Origin: PALSA-693 sp963834725
Lineage (GTDB): Bacteria; Actinomycetota; Acidimicrobiia; Acidimicrobiales; Palsa-688
Reading direction: 5' to 3'
Length of the DNA: 64,000 nucleotides
Assembly (NCBI GenBank): GCA_963834725.1
Contig: CAWICN010000001.1
Coordinates: forward strand, 4,402,001 to 4,466,000
Shown piece after piece: positions 8,388 to 17,080 of the stretch. The translations under genes were made by a program, and so were the position numbers. Numbering within the stretch: position 1 is the first letter of the stretch; each line of letters begins with the position of its first letter. The notes beneath the pieces are model-generated. The model worked only from the letters and a program-made list of their open reading frames with translations. It did no database searches and had not been told where the DNA came from.

Positions 8388-9885
8388 GGATCACCGCCGC
8401 TATTCGTTTCCTCCGCTGGAGCGGCGGGGGGTAATGCTCGGCCTCCAGTCCGGGCAGCTCGGCGCGCTCCTGCTCGGCGCCGCTGGTGCGCTCCTCGTGA
8501 GCCAGTCGCTGCCCGCACCGGCGGGCGCTGGTTTGGCCTTGCTGGTGCTAGGCGGCTCGGCGGTGATCGCCCTCTGGCCCCGTTCGGGGCGACCACTCGT
8601 CAACTGGTTGCCGGTCGCAGTCGCGTGGGTCCGCCGTCGCTCGTGGGGAGGCTCCGTGGCCCCCCAGCCGCTCGCTGGCCAGGGTCGGGGGGTTGCGAAG
8701 AGGAGGCCGCTGGCGCGGGATACCTGTCCTCCGGGTATAGCGCTAACCGAGACTGATGGTGGGCCGGGCGGCTCGGTGCTCGGGCTGGTGTGCGACCGGC
8801 GGTCCGGGACTTGCGCGGCGGTAGTTCCCGTGAGGGGCCGGTCATTTGTCCTCCTGGACGCCGATGCGCAGATCGGCCAACTCGAGAACTGGCGGGCCGT
8901 GCTCGGCACTCTGGCCCGGCCCGGCACGCCGATTCGGCGTCTCCAATGGGTGCATTGCAGCGCCCCGGCCGTCTTGGCCGGCGAGGCCAAAGCTTCGAGC
9001 CCCGGCCTGGCAGCGTCGTCTCCTCCGGCGGCACCGGTCGCCAAGCACGCCGGGTGGGAGTCGGCCCGACAGAGCTACCGGCAGCTCCTCGCTGACGAGG
9101 GGCTTGTCACTCAGGGCCATGACGCCTGGTTGGTTCTTGCCGTCGAGGGCACCCAGCGGCCAGGTCTTCCGTCACAACGATCCCTGGATGAACTGCGCCG
9201 CGAGGTTCGCCTGCTCGAGGGACAGCTCCGCAACGCCGACCTGCAGGCCGGACCGCCCCTCGGCCTCGACGGCCTGCGAGCGTTGGTGGCTGCGGCTCAC
9301 CGGCGGAATCGAGCCGGGCCGGTGGGGTTCGGCCGCCCCAACGGCGAGGGTGCCGGGGTCCGCCGATATCGGTCGAGTCCGTGGCCGATGGCCACCGATG
9401 AGGCCTGGTCCGCCTACCGGGCTGACGGCACCTGGCACGCTACCTTCTGGGTCGCCGAATGGCCCCGGATCGAGGTCAACCCGGATTTTCTGACGCCGCT
9501 TCTGTTGTGCGACGGCCGGCGCACCGTGTCGGTGGTCATGGCGCCGGTGGCCGCGGAACGGGCCGCTCGGGAGGTCAGGGCCGCCCGAGCCGCGGACGCC
9601 GCCGACGAGGAGCTTCGCAGCCGGGCGGGTTTCCTGCCGAGTGTTCGCCGTCGACGCGAAGCCGACGGGGTGATCCGGCGCGAAGCGGAGCTAGCGGACG
9701 GGCATGCCGACTATCGGTTCTCCGGGTATGTCACCGTGACCGCGGGCGATCGCGACGGGCTTGACGCGGCGTGTGTCGAGACCGAGCAGGCGGCGGAGCG
9801 GGCCCATCTTGAGTTGCGACGTCTGTATGGTCGCCAGGCCGCGGCTTTCACCTGGACACTCCCGCTGGCGCGCGGCCTGTCGTGA
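8380..9885 (+). CDS. SCO6880-like protein: PrgI-type membrane N-terminus plus VirB4 N-terminal-like domain
   Basis: 501-aa component of the transfer channel. The first 100 residues (RRYSFPPLERRGVMLGLQSG, then two close helices, then VNWLPVAVAWVRRR) resemble PrgI/SCO6880 proteins of actinobacterial conjugation clusters. The remaining 400 residues are soluble and end in a stretch (ELRRLYGRQAAAFTWTLPLA) like the close of the VirB4 N-terminal domain, just before the ATPase domain begins. The next gene is a VirB4 ATPase lacking that domain, so the two genes together look like one VirB4 split in two. The start is GTG 8380, overlapping the TrbL gene. Confidence 0.7.
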   Translation: MPEDHRRYSFPPLERRGVMLGLQSGQLGALLLGAAGALLVSQSLPAPAGAGLALLVLGGSAVIALWPRSGRPLVNWLPVAVAWVRRRSWGGSVAPQPLAGQGRGVAKRRPLARDTCPPGIALTETDGGPGGSVLGLVCDRRSGTCAAVVPVRGRSFVLLDADAQIGQLENWRAVLGTLARPGTPIRRLQWVHCSAPAVLAGEAKASSPGLAASSPPAAPVAKHAGWESARQSYRQLLADEGLVTQGHDAWLVLAVEGTQRPGLPSQRSLDELRREVRLLEGQLRNADLQAGPPLGLDGLRALVAAAHRRNRAGPVGFGRPNGEGAGVRRYRSSPWPMATDEAWSAYRADGTWHATFWVAEWPRIEVNPDFLTPLLLCDGRRTVSVVMAPVAAERAAREVRAARAADAADEELRSRAGFLPSVRRRREADGVIRREAELADGHADYRFSGYVTVTAGDRDGLDAACVETEQAAERAHLELRRLYGRQAAAFTWTLPLARGLS

Positions 9886-9904
9886 CCCGATCGACGCTCC
9901 TCCG

Positions 9905-11176
9905 GTGAGACCGCCGCCTGCCCATCGGGCCACGACCGCGCACCTCCAGGCCGTGTATCCCTTCGTCGCCGAGGGGGGTCTTGGCGGGCAGGGACCATTG
10001 ATCGGAAGGGACCTTCTGGGTGGGTCGTTCTGCTTTGATCCTTGGGACCTCTACCGACAGGGACTGTTGACCAATCCCAACATGATCGTCCTGGGCCAGG
10101 TTGGCCGCGGCAAGTCCACCCTCGTCAAATCGCTCATTTGGCGTCAGGTGGCGTGGGGCCGGCAAGCATGGATCGTGGACCCCAAGGGGGAATACGGCTC
10201 CTTGGCCCGGGCGTGCGGGGCGACGGCGCTTCGGCTGGCACCGGGCGGGTCGATCCGGCTCAATCCGCTGGACCTGGCGATCCGCCCGATGAGGTCAGGA
10301 GGCCGGTCGGGTTCGGCCTCGTTGGAAGAACCCGTTCGTCGTCAAGCCGAGCTGGCCTGCTCTCTAGCCGCCGCCTCACTCGGCCGGGTCCTCTCTCCAC
10401 CCGAGCGCACGGCGGTCGAGCTGGCGGTTCGCGGGGTCGTTGGCCGGGTCGGTCAACCCACGCTTCCAGATCTGGTGAGGGCCATGCTCGATCCCGACCC
10501 GCACCTGGCGGCGACGGTACGCACCGACACAGCAGGCCTGGCCCAGGACGGCCGCCTGGTGGCACTTGAGCTCCGCCGATTAGTCGAGGGCGATCTCGCA
10601 GGGATGTTCGATGGGCCGACCACACCCGGGTTGGGCCTGGACGCGCCGGTGGTCGCGCTGGACCTCTCCGCGGTGTTCACTTCACCCGCGCTGGGCGTTC
10701 TGATGACCTGCGCCACCGGTTGGCTCCAAGGCGTGCTCGCCGAGGACCGCGGACCCAAGCGCCTGGTCGTGGTGGACGAAGCCTGGGCGGTGCTGCACGA
10801 CCTGGCCACGGCCCGCTGGTTGCAGGCGACGTTCAAGCTGGCCCGGGCCGTCGGTGTCGCCAATGTGGCGGTCGTGCACCGGTTGTCAGACTTGCGTGCA
10901 GCCGGCGCGGCCGGCTCCACCCAGCAGCGGCTGGCGGAGGGTTTGCTCGCGGACACAGAGACGCGGGTCGTCTTCGGGCAGGCCGCATCGGAAGCGGAGA
11001 CCACCCGGCGGTTGCTTCGACTGACCGGTGCCGAATGGGACCTGGTGATCCGCCTGCCCCGCGGGGTGGCGCTGTGGAAGGTGGCGGATCGCTCGTTCCT
11101 GGTCGAGCATCGTGTCGGCCGCCTGGAATTCGACCTGGTCGACACGGACGCGGCCATGCGGGAGTCCCCGTCGTGA
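9905..11176 (+). CDS. VirB4-like T4SS ATPase (ATPase domain only)
   Basis: 423-aa cytoplasmic ATPase that would energise the secretion channel. It has a P-loop GQVGRGKST near residue 62, a DPKGEY motif typical of VirB4/TraC/HerA ATPases, and Walker B RLVVVDEAW. The C-terminal RLPRGVALWKVADRSFLVEH stretch is also family-like. At 423 aa it is about half of a usual VirB4 because the N-terminal domain is missing, apparently supplied by the preceding gene. I place the start at GTG 9905, 19 bases after that gene's stop. Its stop overlaps the GTG of a 12-codon ORF. Confidence 0.85.
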   Translation: MRPPPAHRATTAHLQAVYPFVAEGGLGGQGPLIGRDLLGGSFCFDPWDLYRQGLLTNPNMIVLGQVGRGKSTLVKSLIWRQVAWGRQAWIVDPKGEYGSLARACGATALRLAPGGSIRLNPLDLAIRPMRSGGRSGSASLEEPVRRQAELACSLAAASLGRVLSPPERTAVELAVRGVVGRVGQPTLPDLVRAMLDPDPHLAATVRTDTAGLAQDGRLVALELRRLVEGDLAGMFDGPTTPGLGLDAPVVALDLSAVFTSPALGVLMTCATGWLQGVLAEDRGPKRLVVVDEAWAVLHDLATARWLQATFKLARAVGVANVAVVHRLSDLRAAGAAGSTQQRLAEGLLADTETRVVFGQAASEAETTRRLLRLTGAEWDLVIRLPRGVALWKVADRSFLVEHRVGRLEFDLVDTDAAMRESPS

Positions 11177-11208
11177 ACGCCTGGCCCGAGCGCCGGCCGG
11201 TGTCGTGA
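11173..11208 (+). other. Eleven-residue relay ORF linking virB4 and virD4
   Basis: A GTG at 11173 overlaps the VirB4 stop (GTGA) and opens a tiny ORF reading VNAWPERRPVS. Its TGA at 11206-11208 overlaps the GTG start of VirD4 (again GTGA). It could pass terminating ribosomes from one gene to the next and bridge a 28-bp spacer by reinitiation. Conservation of the peptide is unknown and chance is possible. Confidence 0.35.
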
Positions 11209-13106
11209 GCCTCAGGCCCGAGGGCCCCCCGGGGCGGGCCGATGCTGTGGCCGCAGCTCTATTTGGAGCTGGGCTTGGCCTTGGGGCCTGGGTGTGGGTG
11301 TCGGCGGAGCTGGCGGCCTGGCTGGCCGAAGGGCGCGGCTTGCATGTCCCAGTCGCATCGCTCGCGACAGTCGTCGCCCGGCTTCCCGCCCACCTCGGCG
11401 ATCCTCGCCGGGCCTGGCCGCCTCCGGCCCGGGCCCAGCTGCCCGGGCCGGTGCTCTTCTATCTCTGCGCCGCACTGGTGCTGGCCAGCGGGGCAGGGGT
11501 TGCCTGGATCGGGTGGAGGGTTTGGCCCCACCCGCCGGCGGGGCGAGGGCTCGATCGGGTCACGGCCCGGTCGAATGGTCGATGGTCCAGCGGTCGGCTA
11601 CCTCTGCCGGCACTAAGTGGTGCCCTCGGTGGGCGCCGAGCGGGCGGCGGTCGCGCGGCGGGCGGTGGCTGGACGGGCGGTGGACGCCGGGCGGGCGGCG
11701 GCTGGATGGGCAATCGAGGGCCGGCGGCCCGTGGACGCTGGCCGGGGGGCGCCCGGTGGGCCGGCCGGCGCGATCTGCGAGCACTACTGGTCCGCCGGCC
11801 GGGTCGAACGTCCCGGCTCGTCTTGGGCCGGACGGCCCCCAGCCTGCTCGGGATCAACCCCGGATATCTCCTCGCCACCGAGGCTCGCCATTCGGCGCTG
11901 GTGATCGGACCCACCCAGTCGGGCAAGACAACGGGCCTGGCGATGCCCGCCATTCTAGAGTGGCGGGGTCCGGTGATCGCCACGTCGGTCAAGGACGATC
12001 TGGCGTCCGCCACCCAGGCCTGGCGCTCTCGGCACGGGCCGTGCTGGGTGTTCGATCCGACCCGAACCTCGGGTTTGCGGCCGCTCGCCGGCTGGTCGCC
12101 GCTGAGCGTGTCCAGTGACTGGTCCACCGCGCAGCGTGTGGCCGGATGGCTGGTCGAAGGGACGCCGGCGCGAACCGGTATGGCCGACGCCGCCTTCTGG
12201 TACTCGGCGGCGGCCAAACAGCTGGCGCCCTTGCTGCTGGCGGCCGAGCGGGGCGCCATGACCATGGCGGACGTGGTCCGCTGGACAAACATGGGTGACT
12301 TCGACGAGCCCGGTCGGCTGCTGGGATCGTCAGGTGATGACGCTGCCTGCACGGCGTTGGCGGCCTGTGAGGCCCGCGATCCTCGCATCCTGAGCTCGGT
12401 GGCGACGACGCTCGAAACCGTCCTGGCGCCGTTCGAGGACCCGGTGGTGGCGGCATCAACCGCAGCAAGCGATGTCGACCTGGACCACCTCCTGGACGAC
12501 GGAGGCACCCTCTACCTGTGCGGACCAAGCCATGAACAGCACCGGGTCCAAGGACTTTTCGCCGCCCTTGTGTCGTCGGCCATCGCTGCGGCCATTGGGC
12601 GCGTCCACGCCTCGTCCGCCCCGCTTGATCCGCCCTTGCTGCTCGTGCTCGACGAGGCCGCCAACATCGCTCCCCTGCGCGATCTCGACACCCTGGCATC
12701 GACGGGGGCCGGAATGGGACTGCAGCTGGTGACGATCTGCCAGGACCTGGCCCAGCTGACGAGCCGCTACGGCACCGAGCGAGCCCGCACTATCGCCAAC
12801 AACCATCGGGCCAAGTTGCTGCTCTCGGGCGTTTCGGATCTTTCCACGCTGGATCTGTTGTCGGGCCTGGCCGGCGAGGCGGCGGTGCGAGAGGAGACCA
12901 TTACCCAGGACCTCCGGGACGGGCGCAGGTCTCGCTCCAGCGCGGTGGCCTTTCGCAGGCTGGCCCCGACCGACGAGCTACGCCGAATCCCTCCTGGCGA
13001 GGGAGTGCTGGTCTATGGCCACCTGCCCCCCGTTCGGGTCCGCCTGCGGCCCTGGTTTCGGGATCGTGCGCTGCGCGCCCGGGTCTCGTCCACGGCCACA
13101 CGTTAG
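11205..13106 (+). CDS. VirD4/TraG-type conjugative coupling protein
   Basis: 633-aa membrane ATPase that would bring the relaxase-DNA complex to the channel. Two N-terminal helices (residues about 15-35 and 85-105) anchor it. The nucleotide-binding domain holds Walker A GPTQSGKTTG and Walker B LLLVLDEAANIAPL, with the TraG-family LATICQ-like segment LQLVTICQDLAQL after it. Between anchor and ATPase lies an unusual Gly/Arg-rich stretch of about 60 residues (roughly 11630-11780), low-complexity at the DNA level. The GTG 11205 start is supported by overlap with the relay ORF and by the helix that follows. It is the last gene of the operon. Confidence 0.87.
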   Translation: MSLRPEGPPGRADAVAAALFGAGLGLGAWVWVSAELAAWLAEGRGLHVPVASLATVVARLPAHLGDPRRAWPPPARAQLPGPVLFYLCAALVLASGAGVAWIGWRVWPHPPAGRGLDRVTARSNGRWSSGRLPLPALSGALGGRRAGGGRAAGGGWTGGGRRAGGGWMGNRGPAARGRWPGGARWAGRRDLRALLVRRPGRTSRLVLGRTAPSLLGINPGYLLATEARHSALVIGPTQSGKTTGLAMPAILEWRGPVIATSVKDDLASATQAWRSRHGPCWVFDPTRTSGLRPLAGWSPLSVSSDWSTAQRVAGWLVEGTPARTGMADAAFWYSAAAKQLAPLLLAAERGAMTMADVVRWTNMGDFDEPGRLLGSSGDDAACTALAACEARDPRILSSVATTLETVLAPFEDPVVAASTAASDVDLDHLLDDGGTLYLCGPSHEQHRVQGLFAALVSSAIAAAIGRVHASSAPLDPPLLLVLDEAANIAPLRDLDTLASTGAGMGLQLVTICQDLAQLTSRYGTERARTIANNHRAKLLLSGVSDLSTLDLLSGLAGEAAVREETITQDLRDGRRSRSSAVAFRRLAPTDELRRIPPGEGVLVYGHLPPVRVRLRPWFRDRALRARVSSTATR

Positions 13107-13374
13107 GACGCCGGGCCAAGAAGCGCGAGCGGTACCATTCTGATATATTTCTCGCGTATTACGCGACTTTTATAGCACAATCCAATCGCGCCCGGCGCCC
13201 GGCGCTCCGGCCGGTCGGCCCTGGGGACCGGCGTCTCCGTCCGGACCCAGTTGCGGCGGGCGCGCCGACCGGAGGCGTGGAGCGCCGGCGCATCCCTCTC
13301 GCCCCGGCGCTCTGGCCCAGCTGGCCCTGGTTACGGCCGCCGGCGCACGCCGGCGCACCCCGGCTCCTCCGCCC
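13107..13374. other. Noncoding gap after the transfer operon, with AT-rich core and palindrome
   Basis: No gene is supported here. An AT-rich patch (13138-13180) stands out and contains the perfect dyad CGCGTA-T-TACGCG at 13153-13165. The octamer TAGCACAA (13173-13180) also occurs at 6903-6910 in the AT-rich region at the other end of the operon. The rest is very GC-rich. Confidence 0.5.
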
Positions 13375-14391
13375 TCAGGGCTCCTTGCGCGCCCGGCTGG
13401 GCGCCACCCGGCGCGGCTCGCCGGGCATTTTCGGGTACACGGGCGGCCATGGCGCGTCGAGTAAGCCGCTGGCCGTGTCACGCTGCGACATCTCCAACAG
13501 CGGTTCGAGCGACTCGGCCGCCGCCGGCCCCCAGGGGTCGCCCTGCTCGCGGTGCCGGGCCTCCACCGCGTCCATCGTCAGGTCATCCGGGTGGATGCGG
13601 TCGAGCTCGGACCACCGGAACGGGGCCGACACCTGGCCGCCCGGGCGGGCCCGCACCGACCACGCCCCGAACACGGTCTTATGGGGCGCGTTCTGGTTGA
13701 AATCCACGAACACCCGCCGGCCCCGCTCCTCCTTCCACCACGCCGCGGTGATCAGGTCGGGGCGCCGGCGCTCGAGCTCACGGGCGACCGCCACGGCCGC
13801 GGCCCGAACCTCGATCGACGACCACCTGGGCAACAAGCGGACGTACACGTGGATCCCCCGGTTGCCGGTTGTTTTCGGCCAGCCGGTGAGACCCACGCCG
13901 CGGAGCAGCCCGTCCACCTCGTGGGCAGCCTCGCGCACCATCTCGAAGTCGACGCCCGGCGTGGGATCGAGGTCGATGCGAAGCTCGTCCGCGTGGTCGG
14001 GGTCGTCCGCCCGGTAGGGCCACACGTGGAAGCCCAGGCAGGCGAGGTTGACCGCCCACAACACGTGGGCGAGATCGGCGGCCACCAACGCCTGCGAGGT
14101 GGTCCCGTTCGGCGTCGACACGATTGTCGTCTCCAGCCACGGGGGTCGCTTTTCCGGGACGCGCTTCTGGAAAAAGGACGCACCCCCGGCGCCGTGCGGG
14201 AACCGTTGTAGCAGGACCGGGCGGCCGCCCATGGCCCCCATCAGCGCCGGCTCGACCGCCTGGTAATAGCGGGTCAGGTCCAGCTTGGTGCGGCCCGCCT
14301 CGGCGAAGAGGATCTTGTCGGGGTGGGTGATCTCGACGACCCGGTCTCCCGCCTCGATGGCGACAGGCGTCCCCTCGGTGTCGTCGGGCAC
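13375..14391 (-). CDS. LigD polymerase-domain (archaeo-eukaryotic primase-type) DNA/RNA polymerase
   Basis: 338-aa stand-alone polymerase domain of the LigD family. It adds nucleotides at double-strand breaks in bacterial non-homologous end joining with Ku and a ligase. The catalytic acidic motif is ELRIDLDPTPG near residue 138. Other family marks are GRPVLLQRFPHG, the nucleotide-binding NRGIHVYVRL and FVDFNQNAPHKTVFGAWSVR. Neither ligase nor nuclease domains are attached, and no Ku gene is in the window, so it is one of the separate PolDom proteins common in actinobacteria. The start is a GTG. It is followed downstream only by the GC-rich noncoding gap. Confidence 0.9.
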   Translation of the reverse strand: MPDDTEGTPVAIEAGDRVVEITHPDKILFAEAGRTKLDLTRYYQAVEPALMGAMGGRPVLLQRFPHGAGGASFFQKRVPEKRPPWLETTIVSTPNGTTSQALVAADLAHVLWAVNLACLGFHVWPYRADDPDHADELRIDLDPTPGVDFEMVREAAHEVDGLLRGVGLTGWPKTTGNRGIHVYVRLLPRWSSIEVRAAAVAVARELERRRPDLITAAWWKEERGRRVFVDFNQNAPHKTVFGAWSVRARPGGQVSAPFRWSELDRIHPDDLTMDAVEARHREQGDPWGPAAAESLEPLLEMSQRDTASGLLDAPWPPVYPKMPGEPRRVAPSRARKEP

Positions 14392-14401
14392 GGCGGTCCT
14401 C

Positions 14402-14998
14402 CTACCTCTCGAGGAGCTCCGCCGGCTCCGCTTCCGACGGCTCTGGCTCTGAGGCCTCCGGTTCTGAAGCCCCCTCCTCAGACGGGGCCGGGTGATAGCT
14501 CGTGGCCAGGAGGAGGGCGGCGTTGGTCACGCCGAACAGGGCGGCGAGGAGGGCCCACTTCGGGCCGGACCGTTGCTGGCCGAGCAGGTGGTCGACCGAG
14601 AAGCGCCCGGGCCCGAGCGCGGCGAGAGCGGCCGAGACGGCCCCAACCACCCCGACGTACTCCCACCCGTTCCGAAAGATGAAAAACCCGTGGTCTTTGT
14701 GATCGGTGCGCGCCGCCGTTGTCATCAGCCCGATCGTGGCCGCGGCCGGCAGGGGGCTGGCCGCGCCGAGGGTGAGCATCGTCCCTGCGCCGAGCTCGGT
14801 CGCTGCTGCCAGCCGGGCGTGGACGTGGGCGGGTTGCAGACCGAGGGCATCGAACCATCTGGTGGTGCCCTCGAGTCCCCCTTTGCCGAACACCTTGTTA
14901 TAGCCGTGGACGATGAGCATGGGCCCGATGGTGAGGCGCAACATCAAAGCCGGGACATCCGTCGCCGGCGCCGGGCTGGATCGAGACCGTCGGTTCAC
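14402..14998 (-). CDS. DoxX-family membrane protein
   Basis: 198-aa protein with four hydrophobic segments in the DoxX arrangement: LMLRLTIGPMLIVHGYNKVF, then the LAAATELGAGTMLTLG segment, then two later helices. DoxX-family proteins are linked to redox balance or quinone chemistry; the substrate here is unknown. The C-terminal 35 residues are a Glu/Pro/Ser tail outside the family core. The start is a GTG. It lies 10 bp upstream of ligD on the same strand and is divergent from murT. Confidence 0.8.
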   Translation of the reverse strand: MNRRSRSSPAPATDVPALMLRLTIGPMLIVHGYNKVFGKGGLEGTTRWFDALGLQPAHVHARLAAATELGAGTMLTLGAASPLPAAATIGLMTTAARTDHKDHGFFIFRNGWEYVGVVGAVSAALAALGPGRFSVDHLLGQQRSGPKWALLAALFGVTNAALLLATSYHPAPSEEGASEPEASEPEPSEAEPAELLER

Positions 14999-15015
14999 AT
15001 CGCCAAGCTAGCCTC

Positions 15016-16287
15016 GTGGCGCCTGTGTCACCTGCAAGCGTCCTTCCCCCGGTTGCCCCGCCGCTGCCGTTGCGCACCCGCCTCGCCGCCGGGATCGGTG
15101 GTGCGACCGCCGACCTGTCGCGGCACTTCGGGCGGGGCGGCGGGTCGGTTGTCGGCGGACGCGCCATTCTGGCGGTCGATCCCGACGCCTTGCGACGACT
15201 GGCCGCCAACCGACCGGTCGCCCTGGTGTCGGGCACCAACGGCAAGACCACCACCACGACGCTCCTCCGAGCCGCATTGAGCACGGCTGGCCCGGTCGCG
15301 TCCAACTTCCTAGGCGCCAACCTCCCGCCCGGGCTGGCGGCTGCCCTCGCCGCGGCCCCGGGGGGCGTGGCCGCCGCCCTCGAGGTCGACGAGGCCTGGT
15401 TGGGGCGGGTGGTGGACGCGACTGACCCCCGTGCCGTGGCGTTGCTCAACCTGAGCCGGGACCAGCTCGATCGCAATAACGAGGTCCGCCAGCTGGCTAC
15501 AACCTGGCGTCGAACGTTCGAGACGCGAGGCGGGGCCACCACGGTGGTGGCCAACGCCGATGATCCGCTGGTCGTCTGGGGGGCGGGGCGTGCCGGCGAC
15601 GTCTGTTGGGTCGGAGCCGGGCAGCCGTGGACGCTGGACGCATCCGGGTGCCCCTGCTGTGGCGGCCGGATCCTTTTCGGCGACGGGGGTGACTGGACGT
15701 GCGACGGCTGCGACCTGCGCCGGCCGCCCCTCGATGTCCGGCTCGTCGCCGGCGAGGTGCTGGGCCCCGGCGGGCGCCGAACCAGCTTGCGGATGTCGCT
15801 GCCTGGTCGGGCCAACCAGGCCAACGCCGCCATCGCCCTGACTGTCGCGGCCCGGCTCGGTGTTGACCCGGACGCGGCCGCGTTGGCGATGGCGGAGGTT
15901 GGCGAGGTCGTGGGCCGCTACGCCACGGTGCAGGTCGGTGAGGCTCAGGCCCGCCTCCTGCTGGCCAAGAATCCCGCTGGCTGGCTGGAGGTCTTCGACG
16001 TGCTGCGCCCGCCCCCGATTCCGACGGTAGTGGTCATCAACGCCCGTATTGCCGACGGGCAGGACCCGTCGTGGCTGTGGGATGTGCCGTTCGAGCGGCT
16101 GGCCGGCCGCCTGGTCGTAGCCAGCGGTGAGCGAGCCCGCGACCTCGCTGTCCGGCTGCGCTACGCCGCGGTCGAGTACCGGCTCGAGCCCGACCCGGTG
16201 ACCGCGATCGCCACAGCCGATGCCCCGTCGGTTGACGTGGTCGCCAACTACACGTCGTTCCAGACCCTCCGAGCACGGCTGACCTGA
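15016..16287 (+). CDS. murT: Lipid II isoglutaminyl synthase, Mur-ligase-like subunit MurT
   Basis: 423-aa ATP-dependent subunit which, with GatD, amidates the D-Glu of lipid II to D-iso-Gln in the cytoplasm. It carries the Mur ligase P-loop VSGTNGKTTTTT near residue 75, a Mur-type central region (NLSRDQLDRNNEV), the inserted four-Cys zinc ribbon (CPCC, then CDGC) characteristic of MurT, and the C-terminal DUF1727 domain. The start is the GTG at 15016; a second GTG lies nine bases in. gatD starts immediately after its stop, the standard operon order. Confidence 0.95.
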   Translation: MAPVSPASVLPPVAPPLPLRTRLAAGIGGATADLSRHFGRGGGSVVGGRAILAVDPDALRRLAANRPVALVSGTNGKTTTTTLLRAALSTAGPVASNFLGANLPPGLAAALAAAPGGVAAALEVDEAWLGRVVDATDPRAVALLNLSRDQLDRNNEVRQLATTWRRTFETRGGATTVVANADDPLVVWGAGRAGDVCWVGAGQPWTLDASGCPCCGGRILFGDGGDWTCDGCDLRRPPLDVRLVAGEVLGPGGRRTSLRMSLPGRANQANAAIALTVAARLGVDPDAAALAMAEVGEVVGRYATVQVGEAQARLLLAKNPAGWLEVFDVLRPPPIPTVVVINARIADGQDPSWLWDVPFERLAGRLVVASGERARDLAVRLRYAAVEYRLEPDPVTAIATADAPSVDVVANYTSFQTLRARLT

Positions 16288-17073
16288 ATGCCCGGCAAGG
16301 AATCGACCGTCACCATCGGCCTCCTTTTTCCCGACCTTCTCGGTACCTATGGCGACTCGGGGAACGCGGTCATCCTGGCCCAGCGGCTGCGCTGGCGGGG
16401 CATCGAGGCCGAGATCATTACCGTCCATGCCGGCGACCCGGTGCCCGCTACCTGTGAGCTGTACGTCGTCGGCGGCGGGGAAGACCTGCCCCAGGCGCTG
16501 GCTGCCCGCCAGCTCGGGCCGCGGGGCATCGGCCCGCTCGGCCGGGCCGTCGATCAAGGAGCGGCCGTCCTCGCCGTATGCGCCGGGCTGCAGATCCTCG
16601 GCACCAGCTTCGTGGGCCCTGATGGCGTCCAGGCCGACGGGCTGAGCCTCGTGGACTGCCTCACCCGGCGGGGAAGCGGGCCCCGGGCGGTCGGTGAGAT
16701 CGTGGTGGACCCGGTCGCCGCCCTTTCGCTGCCGGCCCTGAGCGGATATGAGAATCATGCCGGTGTCACCTCGGTTGGCCCCGGTGCGTCGCCGGCCGGG
16801 TGGGTCCGGCGCGGGGTAGGGAATGGGGACGGGTCGGGCGCCGACGGGGTGTGGGCCGGGCGGGTCTTCGGGACCTACCTCCACGGCCCGGTCCTGGCCC
16901 GCAACCCGGGACTGGCCGACCTGCTGCTCGGGTGGGCCGTCGGGGAGCTGGCGCCGCTCGACGACCGGGAGGAGCAGGCGTTGCGTGCGGAGCGCCTGGC
17001 CCTGGCCGGTGGACGCCCCCGCCGGGGCCGGGAGGCCGCCCGTCGGTGGAGGCTGGCGGGTCGCCAGAAGTGA
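16288..17073 (+). CDS. gatD: Lipid II isoglutaminyl synthase, glutamine amidotransferase subunit GatD
   Basis: 261-aa class I glutamine amidotransferase of the CobB/CobQ-like type that supplies ammonia to MurT. It has the N-terminal LLGTYGDSGNAVIL motif of GatD, the nucleophile Cys98 in VLAVCAGLQILG and the partner His199 in GTYLHGPVLARN. The usual triad acid is not part of the visible signature in this family. It begins directly after the murT stop. The last 40 residues are Arg-rich and less conserved. Confidence 0.94.
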   Translation: MPGKESTVTIGLLFPDLLGTYGDSGNAVILAQRLRWRGIEAEIITVHAGDPVPATCELYVVGGGEDLPQALAARQLGPRGIGPLGRAVDQGAAVLAVCAGLQILGTSFVGPDGVQADGLSLVDCLTRRGSGPRAVGEIVVDPVAALSLPALSGYENHAGVTSVGPGASPAGWVRRGVGNGDGSGADGVWAGRVFGTYLHGPVLARNPGLADLLLGWAVGELAPLDDREEQALRAERLALAGGRPRRGREAARRWRLAGRQK

Positions 17074-17080
17074 CCAAATA

